Notes under the pieces: generated by a model
What the model was told of the DNA's origin: nothing
Seen by the model: only the letters and a program-made list of their open reading frames with translations
Databases searched by the model: none
Origin: Prolixibacteraceae bacterium
Lineage (GTDB): Bacteria; Bacteroidota; Bacteroidia; Bacteroidales; Prolixibacteraceae
Reading direction: 5' to 3'
Assembly (NCBI GenBank): GCA_016930735.1
Contig: JAFGGF010000242.1
Coordinates: 1-5,267, forward strand
Length of the DNA: 5,267 nucleotides
Part shown: positions 5,190 to 5,267 of the stretch, in pieces
Layout of the letters: each line of letters begins with the position of its first letter
How positions within the stretch are numbered: position 1 is the stretch's first letter
Program-made: the position numbers and the translations under genes

Positions 5190-5267
5190 ATGAAAATAAA
5201 AGTATTAGCCGCAGGCTTATTGATATTACTTTCAGGATTTCTGACATCCTGTTCGAATGACAAAAAA
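5190..5267 (+). CDS. N-terminus of a lipoprotein, cut by the window edge
   Basis: Only 26 codons are present. They encode a lipoprotein signal peptide: basic MKIK, a hydrophobic stretch VLAAGLLILLSGFL, then the lipobox LTSC with the lipidated Cys at residue 21, followed by SNDKK. The protein should be anchored in the envelope; the residues just after the Cys do not settle whether it reaches the outer surface. It lies 30 bases after the SnoaL-like gene on the same strand with no terminator between them, so it is probably the third gene of that operon. No obvious Shine-Dalgarno site precedes the ATG. The mature domain is outside the window, so no function can be given. Confidence 0.8.
   Translation, partial: MKIKVLAAGLLILLSGFLTSCSNDKK

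Overview
The window looks like a chromosomal segment of a Bacteroidota bacterium. The reasons are: AT-rich spacers; secretion signals ending in the typical ...NAQ / ...SAQ cleavage sites; a TAnnTTTG promoter element (TATATTTG at 1719-1726); most genes lacking a Shine-Dalgarno site; and an exported thioredoxin-ApbE pair. It could be a Bacteroidales- or Marinilabiliales-type anaerobe, but the order cannot be fixed from the sequence alone.

Left part (1-1600, minus strand). An exported thioredoxin-like protein (641-1078) is followed after 7 bases by an FAD:protein FMN transferase, ApbE (633 down to the window edge). ApbE starts at a TTG codon and lacks its C-terminal third here. Together they form an envelope redox/flavinylation unit. 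Upstream of them, and probably transcribed separately, is a small TfoX N-terminal-domain protein (1262-1600).

Middle (1601-2643). A divergent 248-base spacer holds a perfect 14-bp palindrome, a promoter-like element and a leader hairpin. It precedes a small exported Thr/Ser-rich beta-strand protein of unknown function (1849-2361). That gene ends in a cluster of inverted repeats, including an intrinsic terminator at 2407-2431.

Right part (2644-5267, plus strand). This is the most interesting region. A 598-residue protein is built as two tandem copies of a MoaF-like (calycin/lipocalin-type) unit, each with an N-type and a C-type barrel domain. Five bases later comes a Tat-exported SnoaL/NTF2-like protein, and then the first 26 codons of a lipoprotein. 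The double MoaF-like gene has a strong AAGGAG ribosome site, unusual beside its neighbours. It is also preceded by a possible 22-codon leader ORF whose stop overlaps its start (ATGA). The operon pairs a probable cytoplasmic small-molecule-binding protein with an exported small-molecule enzyme-fold protein and a membrane-anchored lipoprotein. The substrate is unknown; a role in handling a small aromatic, polyketide-like or similar compound is only inference from the folds.

No rRNA, tRNA, CRISPR array, insertion sequence or integrase was seen.
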